DNA of 64,000 nucleotides from assembly GCF_016648105.1 (NCBI RefSeq), contig NZ_JACVVE010000016.1:1-64000 (forward strand), written 5' to 3'. The stretch is from Pseudomonas sp. S31 (lineage in GTDB: Bacteria > Pseudomonadota > Gammaproteobacteria > Pseudomonadales > Pseudomonadaceae). The notes below the pieces were generated by a model that had not been told where the DNA came from, did not search any database, and saw nothing but the letters and a program-made list of their open reading frames with translations. Positions 37,429 through 46,490 of this stretch are shown here, one piece after another; the stretch's first letter is position 1, and every line of letters begins with the position of its first letter. The position numbers were made by a program, and so were the translations under genes.

Positions 37429-37932
37429 GTGCCGTCGTCCCCCCATAACGCCCAGGTCGGCGAGCTTTACCGTGGCCACCATTCCTGGTTGCGCGGCTGG
37501 TTGTTCAAGCGCCTGGAGTGTCATCACCAGGCGGCTGACCTGGCCCAAGACACGTTCGTGCGCCTGCTCGGGCGCGACACGCTACAAGGTTTGCGCGAGC
37601 CACGGGCCTTCCTGGCAACGGTGGCCAAAGGCTTGGTGATCGACCACTTCCGGCGCCAGAGCCTGGAGCGTGCCTGGCTCGACAGCCTGGCGGCGCTGCC
37701 TGAAGCCGAGGCGCCCTCGGCCGAATCGCGCGCGCTGGTATTGGAAACCTTGATGGAAATCGACCGCATGCTGGACGGCCTGCGGCCGAAAGTACGCTCG
37801 GCGTTCCTGTTGTCGCAGCTCGATGGCCTGACTTATCCACAGATCGCCGAACAGCTCGATGTATCGCTCAGTTCGGTTCAGCAGTACATGACCCAGGCCT
37901 TTGGCCATTGCTATCGGGTGCTCTACGCATGA
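37429..37932 (+). CDS. FecI-type ECF sigma factor (second module)
   Basis: 167 aa, GTG start with CGAGGTAA upstream. Region 2: HHQAADLAQDTFVRLLGRD and EPRAFLATVAKGLVIDHFRR; region 4: LRPKVRSAFLLSQLDGLTYP, QIAEQLDVSLSSVQQYMTQA. Its TGA overlaps the ATG of the following fecR gene. It is paralogous to the sigma at 28378-28893. No clear Fur box was found, only an A+T-rich stretch upstream. Confidence 0.92.
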   Translation: MPSSPHNAQVGELYRGHHSWLRGWLFKRLECHHQAADLAQDTFVRLLGRDTLQGLREPRAFLATVAKGLVIDHFRRQSLERAWLDSLAALPEAEAPSAESRALVLETLMEIDRMLDGLRPKVRSAFLLSQLDGLTYPQIAEQLDVSLSSVQQYMTQAFGHCYRVLYA

Positions 37933-38885
37933 GGCATGGCGACCCGGCACCGGACGTGGTGGCGCAGGCGATCGATTGGCGGGTGCGATTGGCCTCTGGC
38001 GTGGCGCCCGTCGACGAACACGATGCCTGTATTCGTTGGCGCGAACAGCACCCCAGCCATGAGCAGGCCTGGCAGCGCCTGGCGGTGTTCGACGGGCGCC
38101 TTGCCGGCATGCCGTTGCCGCAGGTCAGCCACGCCCTGCGCCAGGCGCCGGGCCAGCGTGATCGGCGCACCCTACTCAAAGGCCTGGCGTTGCTGTTGGG
38201 TGGTTCGGCGCTACTGGGCGGCGGCAGCGTGGGGTTGCGTGGCTCACCTTGGTTGGCCGAGCAGCGTACCGCCACCGGTGAACGGCGTCGGCTGCAATTG
38301 CCGGATGGTGGCTGGCTGCAGATGAACAGCGGCACTGCACTGGACCTGACCTTCGACCACCAGCAGCGGCGCATCCGCCTGCTGGCCGGGGAGATCATGG
38401 TGCAGACCGGCAAAGACGGCGCCGAGCGACCGTTCTGGGTCGACACGCCGATGGGCAGCCTGCAGGCGCTTGGCACCGGCTTTTCAGTGCGCCTGGCAGA
38501 AGACAGTGCATTGCTGGCGGTAGAACAGGGCGCCGTGGCGGTACGCCCGGGTGCTTTGTCGCAAGCGGCAGCTGTGATCCCGGCAGGCGAGCAGGTGCGT
38601 TTCGATCGTCAGCGGTTGTTCGCCCCTCAGGCATTGGACCGCGATGCCCTGGCTTGGCGCGAAGGGTGGCTGGTGGTGCGCCAGTGGCGCCTGGCGCAGC
38701 TGTGTGCAGAACTGGCGCGCTACCGCAATGGCGTGCTGCGGTGTGATCCGAAGGTCGCCGACCTGATGATTTCCGGCGTATTCCCGTTGGATGAGCCGGA
38801 CCGTGCACTGGCAGCACTGGGGCGCAGCCTGCCGGTTCGGGCACGCTACCTGACGCGCTGGTGGGTGAGCCTTGAGCCGGTTTGA
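37929..38885 (+). CDS. FecR-type anti-sigma factor (second module)
   Basis: 318 aa from MRHGDPAPDVVAQAIDWRVR. FecR_N (HPSHEQAWQRLAVFDGRLAG), a hydrophobic stretch (GLALLLGGSALLGGG, about 85-100), FecR domain (TGERRRLQLPDGGWLQMNSG, LLAGEIMVQTG) and C-terminal domain (VLRCDPKVADLMISGVFPLD). Its ATG overlaps the sigma stop, so the two are coupled. The receptor gene follows 163 nt later. Confidence 0.92.
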   Translation: MRHGDPAPDVVAQAIDWRVRLASGVAPVDEHDACIRWREQHPSHEQAWQRLAVFDGRLAGMPLPQVSHALRQAPGQRDRRTLLKGLALLLGGSALLGGGSVGLRGSPWLAEQRTATGERRRLQLPDGGWLQMNSGTALDLTFDHQQRRIRLLAGEIMVQTGKDGAERPFWVDTPMGSLQALGTGFSVRLAEDSALLAVEQGAVAVRPGALSQAAAVIPAGEQVRFDRQRLFAPQALDRDALAWREGWLVVRQWRLAQLCAELARYRNGVLRCDPKVADLMISGVFPLDEPDRALAALGRSLPVRARYLTRWWVSLEPV

Positions 38886-38933
38886 GACCCAGGCGGCAAT
38901 GCACAGGCCATGAGCACAACGCCGTCCCTGTGG

Positions 38934-38961
38934 AAGCGGCTTTAGCCGCGAAGAGGCCGGC
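38934..38961. repeat. Single REP-like element before the second receptor gene
   Basis: GCGGCTTTAGCCGCGAAGAG with flanking CCTGTGGAA and GCCGGCAC; one copy only, no partner. Confidence 0.65.
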
Positions 38962-38964
38962 ACA

Positions 38965-38980
38965 GAAAAAAAATCTCATT
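38965..38980 (+). promoter_or_regulatory. Candidate ECF-sigma promoter of the second receptor gene
   Basis: GAAAAAAAATCTCATT combines the A-run/TCT and AATCTCATT elements also found before the first receptor gene, 68 nt before the ATG. Confidence 0.35.
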
Positions 38981-39048
38981 TCCTTTGCAGTTTTTTCGCG
39001 GTGGTTCGGCCTCCTTGAAATCCCAGCTCATGACAACAAGGAATTCCC

Positions 39049-41475
39049 ATGGCGCCGCCCTTTCGCCCCCGCCGCACCGTGCTTGCCCATGCCCTGCGTA
39101 TCGCTTTGCTCGGCATCAACCTGCCGTTTGCAGGCCTCGCCCTGGCGGCACCCAGCCAGCACTTCGAAGTCCCGGCCGGTAGCCTGGAGGGTGCGCTCAA
39201 CGCCTATGCCCGTCAGGCCGGTGTATTGCTGAGCTTCGACCCTGCGCTCACCCGTGGCCTGAGCAGTCGCGGCCTGTCTGGCGACTACCCGCTGGATGTC
39301 GGCTTCGCCACCTTGCTTGGCAGTACCGGCCTGGCCGCCGAGGCCAGCAGCGATGGCAGCTGGCGCCTGGTGCGCAGCGCTACCGACGGTGCCGTCACTT
39401 TGCAGGCGCAAACCATTTCCGCCATGGGGGAGGAAAACCCGCTGGGCCCGGTTGGCAGCTATGTGGCCAAGCGTAGCGTCACTGCCACCAAGACCGACAC
39501 GCCCATCCACGAGACCCCGCAGTCGATCTCGGTGGTCACCCGCGAGCGCATGGAGGCCCAGGGCGCGCAGTCGGTCAATGAAGCCCTGCGCTATACCCCT
39601 GGCGTGTCATCCTATGGCGCCAACAACCGCTCCGACTGGTACACGGTGATCCGCGGCTTTTCGCCGACCACCTACCTCGATGGCCTGCAACTGCCGAACA
39701 CGATCAACCTCGCCAGCTGGATGGTCGACCCGTACATGCTGGAGCGCGTCGAAGTGCTGCGTGGGCCGGCGGGCGTGCTGTATGGGCAAGGCGACCCCGG
39801 TGGTGTGATCAACCAGGTGTCCAAACGCCCGAGCACCGTCAGCAGCCATGAGATCCAGGTACAGTACGGCACCGATGCCCGCCGCCAGATCGGCTTCGAC
39901 AGCACCGGTGCGCTGGACGAGGAAGGTGTGTGGAGCTATCGGGTCACGGCCATCGGCCATGAAGCCAACATTCGCGACACGCCATGGGAAGACAAACGCA
40001 AGGCGCTTTCGGCAGCGCTCACCTGGCAGCCGTCCGACGATACCCGGCTGACCGTGCTGGGCAGTTACCTGGCTGACGACTCCAACGCCCAGGACAATTT
40101 CTTGCCCGCTGTCGGCACCCTGTCGCACTCGGCCTACGGTAAGATCGGCCGTGACACCTTCACCGGCGACAAGCACTTCTCCAAATACGAGAAAACTCAG
40201 TACAGCCTTGGCTACGAGTTCGAGACACGCCTCAATGACATCTGGCAGCTGCGTCAGAACCTGCGCTACGCCCACCTGGACCTGAACGACAACATGGTGT
40301 TCGGTGTGGGCACCACCGCCTACTATCAGATGCCCGGTGGCGATGACCGCACGTTGTTGCGCTACGCCGGTATCGAGAACCCCAAGTACAGCCGCTGGAC
40401 GGTGGATAACCAGGCCCAGGCCGACTTCAGCACCGGCGACATCCGCCACACTTTGCTGATCGGTGTGGACTGGCAGCGCCAGCGAACTTCCGACCCGCAG
40501 GCCTACATCCTGACCACGCCGTTCGACCTGTATGGTGGCACCGACTATGGCCCGGTCGACCCCAGCCAGTTCACCTCGGATACCTGGAGTTACAGCCACC
40601 AGAGCAGCCGCCAGACCGGCCTGTACCTCCAGGATCAGTTGCACTTCGACGACCACTGGGTGCTGACGCTGGGCGGCCGCTATGACTGGGCCCGCTCCGA
40701 GACCCATGATTGGACTGTCACGTCCGAAAGCCGTGCGCGCACCCGCGACGAAGCCTTCAGTGGCCGGGTTGGCCTGGTGTACCTGGCCGACAACGGCCTG
40801 GCGCCGTACCTGAGCTACAGCGAAGGCTTCACCCCGAATGCGGGTACCGACTTCGACGGCAAGCCATTCGAGCCGACCGAGGCCAAGCAATACGAAGCAG
40901 GCATCAAGTACCAGCCGCCGGGTTCGAACAGTTCGGTGACCGCCGCTGTGTTCGAAATCACCCAGGACAACGTGCTGACCGCCGATCCGGACCCGACCCA
41001 CCCCAACAGCGACGTGCAGACCGGCCAGGTCCTCTCGCGTGGCATCGAATTGGAAGGCGTGGCCAGCCTGTCCAACGAGCTGAACCTGATTGCCACATAC
41101 ACCTACCAGGACGTCAAGGTCACCAAGGCCAACGACGAGAGCGATGGCAAGACGCCAATCAGCATTCCGACGCCGCGCAACCTGGCATCACTCTGGGCGG
41201 ATTACACACTGCATGATGGTGCGCTCAAAGGCCTTGGGTTTGGCGCCGGGGTGCGGTACACCGGGCGCAACCCAGGGGCACCGGACAACTCGCTGAACGT
41301 CCCGTCCTACACGCTGCTGGATGCCACGGTGCATTACGAGACCGGGCCGTGGCGGTTCGCGGTGAATGCCAGCAACCTGACCGACAAGGAGTATGTGGCG
41401 GGTTGCTACGACGCTACCCGGTGCATCTATGGCAATGGGCGGACGGTGCTGGGGACTGCCACTTACCGCTGGTGA
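39049..41475 (+). CDS. TonB-dependent siderophore receptor/transducer (second module)
   Basis: 808 aa. Signal peptide ending LPFAGLALAA. STN domain (about 38-115: FEVPAGSLEGALNAYARQAG, LLGSTGLAAEASSDG). Plug with TPQSISVVTRERMEAQGAQS, VLRGPAGVLYGQGDPGGVIN. Barrel ending RTVLGTATYRW with a terminal aromatic residue, and a late disulfide candidate in VAGCYDATRCIYGNG. Ferrichrome/FhuA-FoxA-like overall; ligand unknown. Its STN domain fits the sigma-FecR pair just upstream. Confidence 0.92.
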   Translation: MAPPFRPRRTVLAHALRIALLGINLPFAGLALAAPSQHFEVPAGSLEGALNAYARQAGVLLSFDPALTRGLSSRGLSGDYPLDVGFATLLGSTGLAAEASSDGSWRLVRSATDGAVTLQAQTISAMGEENPLGPVGSYVAKRSVTATKTDTPIHETPQSISVVTRERMEAQGAQSVNEALRYTPGVSSYGANNRSDWYTVIRGFSPTTYLDGLQLPNTINLASWMVDPYMLERVEVLRGPAGVLYGQGDPGGVINQVSKRPSTVSSHEIQVQYGTDARRQIGFDSTGALDEEGVWSYRVTAIGHEANIRDTPWEDKRKALSAALTWQPSDDTRLTVLGSYLADDSNAQDNFLPAVGTLSHSAYGKIGRDTFTGDKHFSKYEKTQYSLGYEFETRLNDIWQLRQNLRYAHLDLNDNMVFGVGTTAYYQMPGGDDRTLLRYAGIENPKYSRWTVDNQAQADFSTGDIRHTLLIGVDWQRQRTSDPQAYILTTPFDLYGGTDYGPVDPSQFTSDTWSYSHQSSRQTGLYLQDQLHFDDHWVLTLGGRYDWARSETHDWTVTSESRARTRDEAFSGRVGLVYLADNGLAPYLSYSEGFTPNAGTDFDGKPFEPTEAKQYEAGIKYQPPGSNSSVTAAVFEITQDNVLTADPDPTHPNSDVQTGQVLSRGIELEGVASLSNELNLIATYTYQDVKVTKANDESDGKTPISIPTPRNLASLWADYTLHDGALKGLGFGAGVRYTGRNPGAPDNSLNVPSYTLLDATVHYETGPWRFAVNASNLTDKEYVAGCYDATRCIYGNGRTVLGTATYRW

Positions 41476-41562
41476 GTGCGTGGGCCTGTGCGATGGTGGC
41501 GCCCCTCACTTTCCTGGCCGGGCGCTGGGCGTTCAGCAAGCGGCGCGAATACTGAGGCCCGA

Positions 41563-42417
41563 TCAGTTCGCCTCGCGTACTGCGCTCAGGAACGCCCGCG
41601 TCCGTTCCTGCTGCGGGTTTTCGTAGATCTGTGCCGGCGTTCCCTGTTCATGGATCTGCCCCTTGTAGAAGAAGCACACCCGATCGGCGAACTCGCGGGC
41701 GAAGCCCATCTGGTGCGTCACCATCAGCATGGTCAGGTTGTGCTCGCTGCCCAGCCGGCGAATCACGTTCAGCACCTCGCCACACAGCTCCGGGTCCAGC
41801 GCCGAGGTGACTTCGTCGAACAGCATCACCTTGGGCCGCATGGCCAGCGCGCGGGCAATCGCCACGCGCTGTTGCTGGCCGCCGGAGAGCTGCGACGGGT
41901 AGTGCTCGAACTTGTTGCCCAGGCCCACCATTTCAAGCAGCTCGGCAGCGCGTTCGCGGGCTTCGGCCGGTTTCACGCCCAACACCTGAACCGGGGCCTC
42001 GATCACGTTCTGCAAGGCGCTCATGTGCGGGAACAGGTTGAAACTCTGGAACACCATGCCGATCTTGGCCCGCACTTTACGCACATGGCGTTCACTGGCG
42101 GCGACCAGTGCACCGTTGCGCCCAGGCATGTGAGTGAGCGCCTCACCATCGACCGAAATCATGCCCTGGTCGATGCCTTCTAGCGTCATCAGCACCCGCA
42201 GCAAGGTGGATTTGCCCGATCCGCTGGGGCCGATGATCGCCACCTTTTCGCCTGGGGCGACATCGAGGTTGAGGCCATCGAGCACCGTGAAGCTGCCGTA
42301 GCGTTTGGTCACGTCCTTGAAACTGACGATCGGTTGGGCGATGGCGGGTGTCGGCATGCTGGCGTCCAACGGCAGGGGGGTGGTGGCAGGGACGAGTTGG
42401 GTCACAGGCGCGATCAT
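41563..42417 (-). CDS. ehuA: Ectoine/hydroxyectoine ABC transporter, ATP-binding subunit
   Basis: 284 aa. Polar amino-acid-type ABC ATPase: Walker A IIGPSGSGKSTLLR, Q-loop GMVFQSFNLFPHMS, signature LSGGQQQR, Walker B VMLFDEVTSALDPE, H-loop MLMVTHQMGFA. About 28 extra residues precede the usual start; the ATG overlaps the ehuD stop (ATGA). The gene order ehuB-ehuC-ehuD-ehuA and the adjacent eut/doe genes give the substrate assignment; sequence alone would only say amino-acid type. Confidence 0.88.
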   Translation of the reverse strand: MIAPVTQLVPATTPLPLDASMPTPAIAQPIVSFKDVTKRYGSFTVLDGLNLDVAPGEKVAIIGPSGSGKSTLLRVLMTLEGIDQGMISVDGEALTHMPGRNGALVAASERHVRKVRAKIGMVFQSFNLFPHMSALQNVIEAPVQVLGVKPAEARERAAELLEMVGLGNKFEHYPSQLSGGQQQRVAIARALAMRPKVMLFDEVTSALDPELCGEVLNVIRRLGSEHNLTMLMVTHQMGFAREFADRVCFFYKGQIHEQGTPAQIYENPQQERTRAFLSAVREAN

Positions 42418-43073
42418 CAGCGGAGCTCCAGGCGCAATTCGAGGCGCCGAACGAGATAGGCCAGAGCGACGCTCAGGGCCAGGAAGAACAGACCGACCAG
42501 GGTGATCGGCTCCAGGTAGCGGAAGCTCTCGGAGCCGATGTTCTTGGCCTGCTGCATGATTTCCACCACGGTGATGGCCGACAGCACCGGGGTGTCCTTG
42601 AGCATGGCGATCAGGTAGTTGCCCAGCGGCGGCAGGATCGGCCGGATCGCCTGGGGCAGGATGACCGCCCGGTAGGCGGTCCACGGCGCGAAGTTCAGGG
42701 CGACCACCGCTTCCCACTGGCTGCGCGCTACCGAATCGAGGCCGCCGCGGTACACCTCGGCCAGGTAGCAGGCGTAGTGCAGGCCGATGCCGATGATGCC
42801 GGCTTGCATGGCGGTCATGTTGACCCCGTAGTTCGGTAGCACGTAGTAGAGGAAATACACCTGGATCAGCAATGGCGTGCTGCGGATGAACTCGATCAGC
42901 AGCGCCACCGGCCATGACAGCCAGGCCTGGCGGCTGCGCCGGGCGATGGCCAGGAACAGGCCGAGCACCACGGCGATCAGGAAGCCCACCAGGGTGATGC
43001 CGAGGGTTTTCAGTGACGCCTGCAGCAGGTCGGGCAGGATCTGCGCGACGTAGTTCCAGTCCCAGAAGTTCAT
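42417..43073 (-). CDS. ehuD: Ectoine/hydroxyectoine ABC transporter, permease subunit
   Basis: 218 aa HisMQ-type permease, five membrane helices; the transporter loop EVYRGGLDSVARSQWEAVVA and FAPWTAYRAVILPQAIRPIL (the EAA motif that docks the ATPase) are clear. It overlaps ehuC by 4 nt at its start and ehuA at its stop. It pairs with EhuC in the membrane. Confidence 0.88.
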   Translation of the reverse strand: MNFWDWNYVAQILPDLLQASLKTLGITLVGFLIAVVLGLFLAIARRSRQAWLSWPVALLIEFIRSTPLLIQVYFLYYVLPNYGVNMTAMQAGIIGIGLHYACYLAEVYRGGLDSVARSQWEAVVALNFAPWTAYRAVILPQAIRPILPPLGNYLIAMLKDTPVLSAITVVEIMQQAKNIGSESFRYLEPITLVGLFFLALSVALAYLVRRLELRLELR

Positions 43074-43729
43074 GACAGGCTCCCCCGCAGGCGGCCACGG
43101 CTCAGGCGCCGCTCGACGCGGCGCATGAGGAAGTTGATGACCTGCGCCAGAACGAAGTACAGCAGCAGGGTGAGGCTGAATATTTCCAGGGTCTGGAAGG
43201 TCGCCTGGTCCAGCTGACGGGCGCGGAAGCTCAGGTCCGACAGGGTGATCAGTGACACCAGCGAGGTGTTTTTAAGCAGCTCGATCAGCAGGTTGGTGCC
43301 GGGGGCGATGGCGGCCAGCAACGCCTGGGGCAGGATGATGCGCCGGAATCGGGTGGCGGCGGGCATGTTCAATGCGGTGCAGGCCTCGTACTGGCCCTTG
43401 GCTACCGAGCTGATCGCTCCGCGCATCACTTCGGCGCCATAGGCACCGATATGCAGCCCGAGGCCGACGATGGCCACGGTGTAGGCACTGAGCTCGAGGT
43501 TGAACGGCGGCAATGGCAACACGAAGAACAGCCAGAACAACTGCACCAGTAACGAGGTGCCGCGGAACACTTCGATGTAGGCCAAGCACAGCCAACTCAA
43601 GGGGCGCCATGCCGAGCGCCGGCCGAGTGCGGCGAGAATCGCGGCGGCGATGGCCAGCAGCGAGCCGAAGAAGGTGATCTGGATGGTGATCCAGACGCCT
43701 TGCAGTAACAACGGTATCAATTCACCCAT
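43070..43729 (-). CDS. ehuC: Ectoine/hydroxyectoine ABC transporter, permease subunit
   Basis: 219 aa HisMQ-type permease. EAA loop GAEVMRGAISSVAKGQYEAC and MPAATRFRRIILPQALLAAI. Five helices, beginning LLLQGVWITIQITFFGSLLA. It lies 62 nt after ehuB and overlaps ehuD. Confidence 0.88.
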   Translation of the reverse strand: MGELIPLLLQGVWITIQITFFGSLLAIAAAILAALGRRSAWRPLSWLCLAYIEVFRGTSLLVQLFWLFFVLPLPPFNLELSAYTVAIVGLGLHIGAYGAEVMRGAISSVAKGQYEACTALNMPAATRFRRIILPQALLAAIAPGTNLLIELLKNTSLVSLITLSDLSFRARQLDQATFQTLEIFSLTLLLYFVLAQVINFLMRRVERRLSRGRLRGSLS

Positions 43730-43791
43730 GGTTCGACCTGAATAATCGGATTACGCAGGGAATGGCACGGCAAGCGCCATGCCACCTCGAT

Positions 43792-44649
43792 TCACTGCTG
43801 GGCACAGAGCTCGGCGGCGGTCTTGTCGGTCACGTTGGAGCGGTCGAAACCGAACGGCGCGACAGTCTTCAAGTGCTCCTCGCTGCCCAGCCACTTCTTC
43901 ATCTCGGCGTTGACCGCATCGCGCAGGGCCTTGTCTTCGGGACGGAAGGCCAGGGCACCGTAGCCGGTGTGGGCTGGGTCATCGGTGAAGTCGGCGATCG
44001 CTTCGACCTTGTCACCGCCTTTTTTCGCCAGGCCCTTCATGGTCAGCTGGGTGCCCACGGCGGCATCGGCGCGGCCGGCGCGCACGGCCTGCAACTGGGC
44101 GGTGGTGTCCGGTACCTGGAGGATCTGCGCGTCCTTGATGCCCGAATCGCGTGCATAGGCGAGGTTGACCGTGCCAGCCATGATCGCCAGCTTCACGTCT
44201 GGGTTCTTGGCGATGTCGGCATAGCTGTGCAGGTTCTTGGGGTTGCCCTGGGCTACCAGCAGGGTGTCGGGCAGTGCGTACTGCGGGTCGGTGAAGATCA
44301 CCTGCTTGCAGCGCGCTGGGGTGATGTACATGCCGGCGGCGATCACATCGAAGCGCCCGGCACGCAGGCCAGGGATCAGCGAGCCCCACTCGGTGAGCAC
44401 GCCATCGACCTGCTCGATGCCCATCTTTTCGAAGATGACCTTGGCGATCTCCGGCGACTCCCCCGTGACCCGGCCATCGGTCTCGGTGTAGGCGAACGGG
44501 GTTTCATTGGCATAGCCGATACGGATGCGGCTGCTTTCCTTGATCTCGTCCAGGCTGGCGGCCTGGGCGCTGGCCAGCACGGCGAAGGTGGCGCAGGCCA
44601 CCAGCAGGCGCTGGAAAGGGCGTGAAACGTTGAAAGGCTGGCTCATCAA
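43792..44649 (-). CDS. ehuB: Ectoine/hydroxyectoine substrate-binding protein
   Basis: 285 aa periplasmic binding protein, family 3. Signal peptide MMSQPFNVSRPFQRLLVACA to ASAQA. SSRIRIGYANETPFAYTETD at the start and GESPEIAKVIFEKMGIEQVD are the ligand-lobe motifs of EhuB. First gene of the leftward ehu operon, divergent from enuR. Start M1 or M2 are both possible. Confidence 0.88.
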   Translation of the reverse strand: MMSQPFNVSRPFQRLLVACATFAVLASAQAASLDEIKESSRIRIGYANETPFAYTETDGRVTGESPEIAKVIFEKMGIEQVDGVLTEWGSLIPGLRAGRFDVIAAGMYITPARCKQVIFTDPQYALPDTLLVAQGNPKNLHSYADIAKNPDVKLAIMAGTVNLAYARDSGIKDAQILQVPDTTAQLQAVRAGRADAAVGTQLTMKGLAKKGGDKVEAIADFTDDPAHTGYGALAFRPEDKALRDAVNAEMKKWLGSEEHLKTVAPFGFDRSNVTDKTAAELCAQQ

Positions 44650-44812
44650 TGAATCTCCTGTTTGTTATAAAAACCGTCGCGGACGGCTCTGTGTTAGGAG
44701 GCAGTGGAGCAAAACAGCGAACGCAGGGTCTGGTCGTTTGTTCGGGGCTGCCAGGCAGTGGAGTGTCGACCTTGGGCGGAGCATACAAAAGCTGAATCGG
44801 CGATGGCATTGC

Positions 44813-44828
44813 ACTAGGACAATTGCCC
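44813..44828. promoter_or_regulatory. Candidate EnuR-binding site in the ehuB-enuR gap
   Basis: ACTAGGACAATTGCCC. It shares AATTGCCC with 46411-46418 and a CTAG-xACA-TT core with the eutB upstream region. The 200-nt divergent gap holds no gene; MocR-type regulators bind short repeats in such gaps. Confidence 0.4.
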
Positions 44829-44851
44829 GAGGCGCTCGCAGAGGTGATGCT

Positions 44852-46282
44852 GTGAGCCTGGCCCCGGCAAGCGAAGCGAACATGATGATGCACAGTTGGA
44901 AGGCAGCCCTCGACGCCGCTCGCATCGGCGAGTCCAAATACAAGATCCTGGTGCAAGCCGTTACCGCCGAGATCGAGCGCGGCGTACTGGTACACGACCA
45001 GCGCCTGCCGCCGCAGCGCCAGGTGGCCGATGCCCTGGGCATCAGTGTGCAGACCGTGACCAATGCCTACAAGGAGCTGGAGCGCCAGGGCCTGGTGCGT
45101 TGCGAGATTGGCCGTGGCAGTTTCGTCAGCCGGCGCATGAGCGACCGGGTGTCGGATGACATCATCGACCTCCCCGAGCGCACCTTGGTCGACTTTTCCA
45201 TCACCCGCATCCTCCACACCCAGGTGCACGAACGCATCTGGCGCGAGACCTGTGCCGAGCTTGCGCAGGAGGAGGAGCAGCCGTGGATCCATGCCTACCG
45301 GCCGATCGCCGGTTTCGAGAGCCATCGCGAAGCGGCGGTGCGCTGGCTCGATGGCTTGGGCATGCAGGTCGAGCGCGACGATGTGCTGGTCACCAATGGC
45401 GCTGCCCATGCCATCTTCCTGGCCTTGGCCTCGTTGGCCGGGCCCGACGACGTGGTGCTGTGCGAGGGCCTGACCGACCATGGCGTGATTGGCAATTCAC
45501 AGGTGCTCGGCTTTACCCTCAAGGGCCTGGAAATGGACCGCGAGGGCATCGACCCGGAGCATTTCGAGGATATCTGCAGCAACGAGCGGGTGACCGCGCT
45601 GGTGTGCACGCCCAACCTCAACAACCCGACCGTCAGCCTGATGCCCGACAGCCGCCGCCAGGAGATCGCCGACATCGCCCGGCGCTTTGGCGTGCACATC
45701 ATCGAGGATGACGTATACGGGCCGCTGCTGGGCGGGCGCCATGCGCGGCCGCTCAGTTGGTATGCCCCGGAGCTGTCGTTCTATTGCACCAGCATGACCA
45801 AGTCGGTGCTGACTGGCCTGCGTGTGGGCTACCTGGCGATGCCGAAGCGCCTGGCATTGCGCACCGAAAGCATTCTGCGGGTGAACAGCTGGATGGCTAC
45901 GCCGTTGGTGGCGGAGATCGCCGCGCGCTGGATCAATGATGGGCGTGCCATGCAGTTGGTGGAATTGCAGCGCAGATTGCTGGGTGAGCGCCAGGCATTG
46001 CTGCGCGAGTACCTCGGGGAATACGTGCGGGGTCAGCATGCCCATGCATTGGGCGCGTGGCTGAACATTCCCGAGCGCTGGGAAGTGGACAGCCTGGTGC
46101 GGGCCTTGCGACGCAGGCAGATCGCGGTGACGCCACCCGAGCCATTCCTCGTGCGCGGCACACCGCGACCGCGGGCGGTGCGCTTGTGCGTGGGAGCCGA
46201 GTGTTCCGAAGCCAAGCTGCGCCAGGCGCTGGGCGATATGCGCGAGTTGTTCGGGCAGTATCCGCAGATCCATGAGCTTTGA
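44852..46282 (+). CDS. enuR: EnuR: MocR/GntR-type regulator of ectoine catabolism
   Basis: 476 aa from GTG at 44852 (GAGGTG 5 nt upstream); ATGs at 44882-44888 are alternatives. Winged helix HTH (about 20-85: QAVTAEIERGVLVHDQRLPP, VADALGISVQTVTNAYKELE) joined to an aminotransferase-like domain with the PLP lysine Lys317 in CTSMTKSVLTGLRVG. EnuR responds to ectoine breakdown products linked to PLP (established for Ruegeria). It sits between the importer and catabolic operons. A REP element separates it from eutB. Confidence 0.88.
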   Translation: MSLAPASEANMMMHSWKAALDAARIGESKYKILVQAVTAEIERGVLVHDQRLPPQRQVADALGISVQTVTNAYKELERQGLVRCEIGRGSFVSRRMSDRVSDDIIDLPERTLVDFSITRILHTQVHERIWRETCAELAQEEEQPWIHAYRPIAGFESHREAAVRWLDGLGMQVERDDVLVTNGAAHAIFLALASLAGPDDVVLCEGLTDHGVIGNSQVLGFTLKGLEMDREGIDPEHFEDICSNERVTALVCTPNLNNPTVSLMPDSRRQEIADIARRFGVHIIEDDVYGPLLGGRHARPLSWYAPELSFYCTSMTKSVLTGLRVGYLAMPKRLALRTESILRVNSWMATPLVAEIAARWINDGRAMQLVELQRRLLGERQALLREYLGEYVRGQHAHALGAWLNIPERWEVDSLVRALRRRQIAVTPPEPFLVRGTPRPRAVRLCVGAECSEAKLRQALGDMRELFGQYPQIHEL

Positions 46283-46299
46283 TCGCCTGTGCCGGCCCT

Positions 46300-46376
46300 T
46301 TCGCGGGTAAACCCGCTCCTACAGATACAACTCGGTCTGTAGGAGCGGCGGTTCGCCGCTGCGATTTACCCGCGAA
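46300..46376. repeat. REP pair, degenerate right copy, after enuR
   Basis: TTCGCGGGTAAACCCGCTCC-type left copy, and a right copy split by an extra GCGGTTCGCCGCT palindrome before TTTACCCGCGAA. Confidence 0.8.
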
Positions 46377-46410
46377 AGGGCCGGCACAGGCCAAAACAAA
46401 TTTCCCGGCA

Positions 46411-46440
46411 AATTGCCCTAGTACATTCATCACGACAATT
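46411..46440. promoter_or_regulatory. Candidate EnuR operator upstream of eutB
   Basis: AATTGCCCTAGTACATT (46411-46427) then CACGACAATT (46431-46440): two TAxxACA-like half-sites in the same direction, 50-80 nt before the eutB start. Confidence 0.4.
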
Positions 46441-46490
46441 TTCGCCTCATACACTCGGCCCAACTTCAGCTCACTCGTTGGGTCCCGGTC

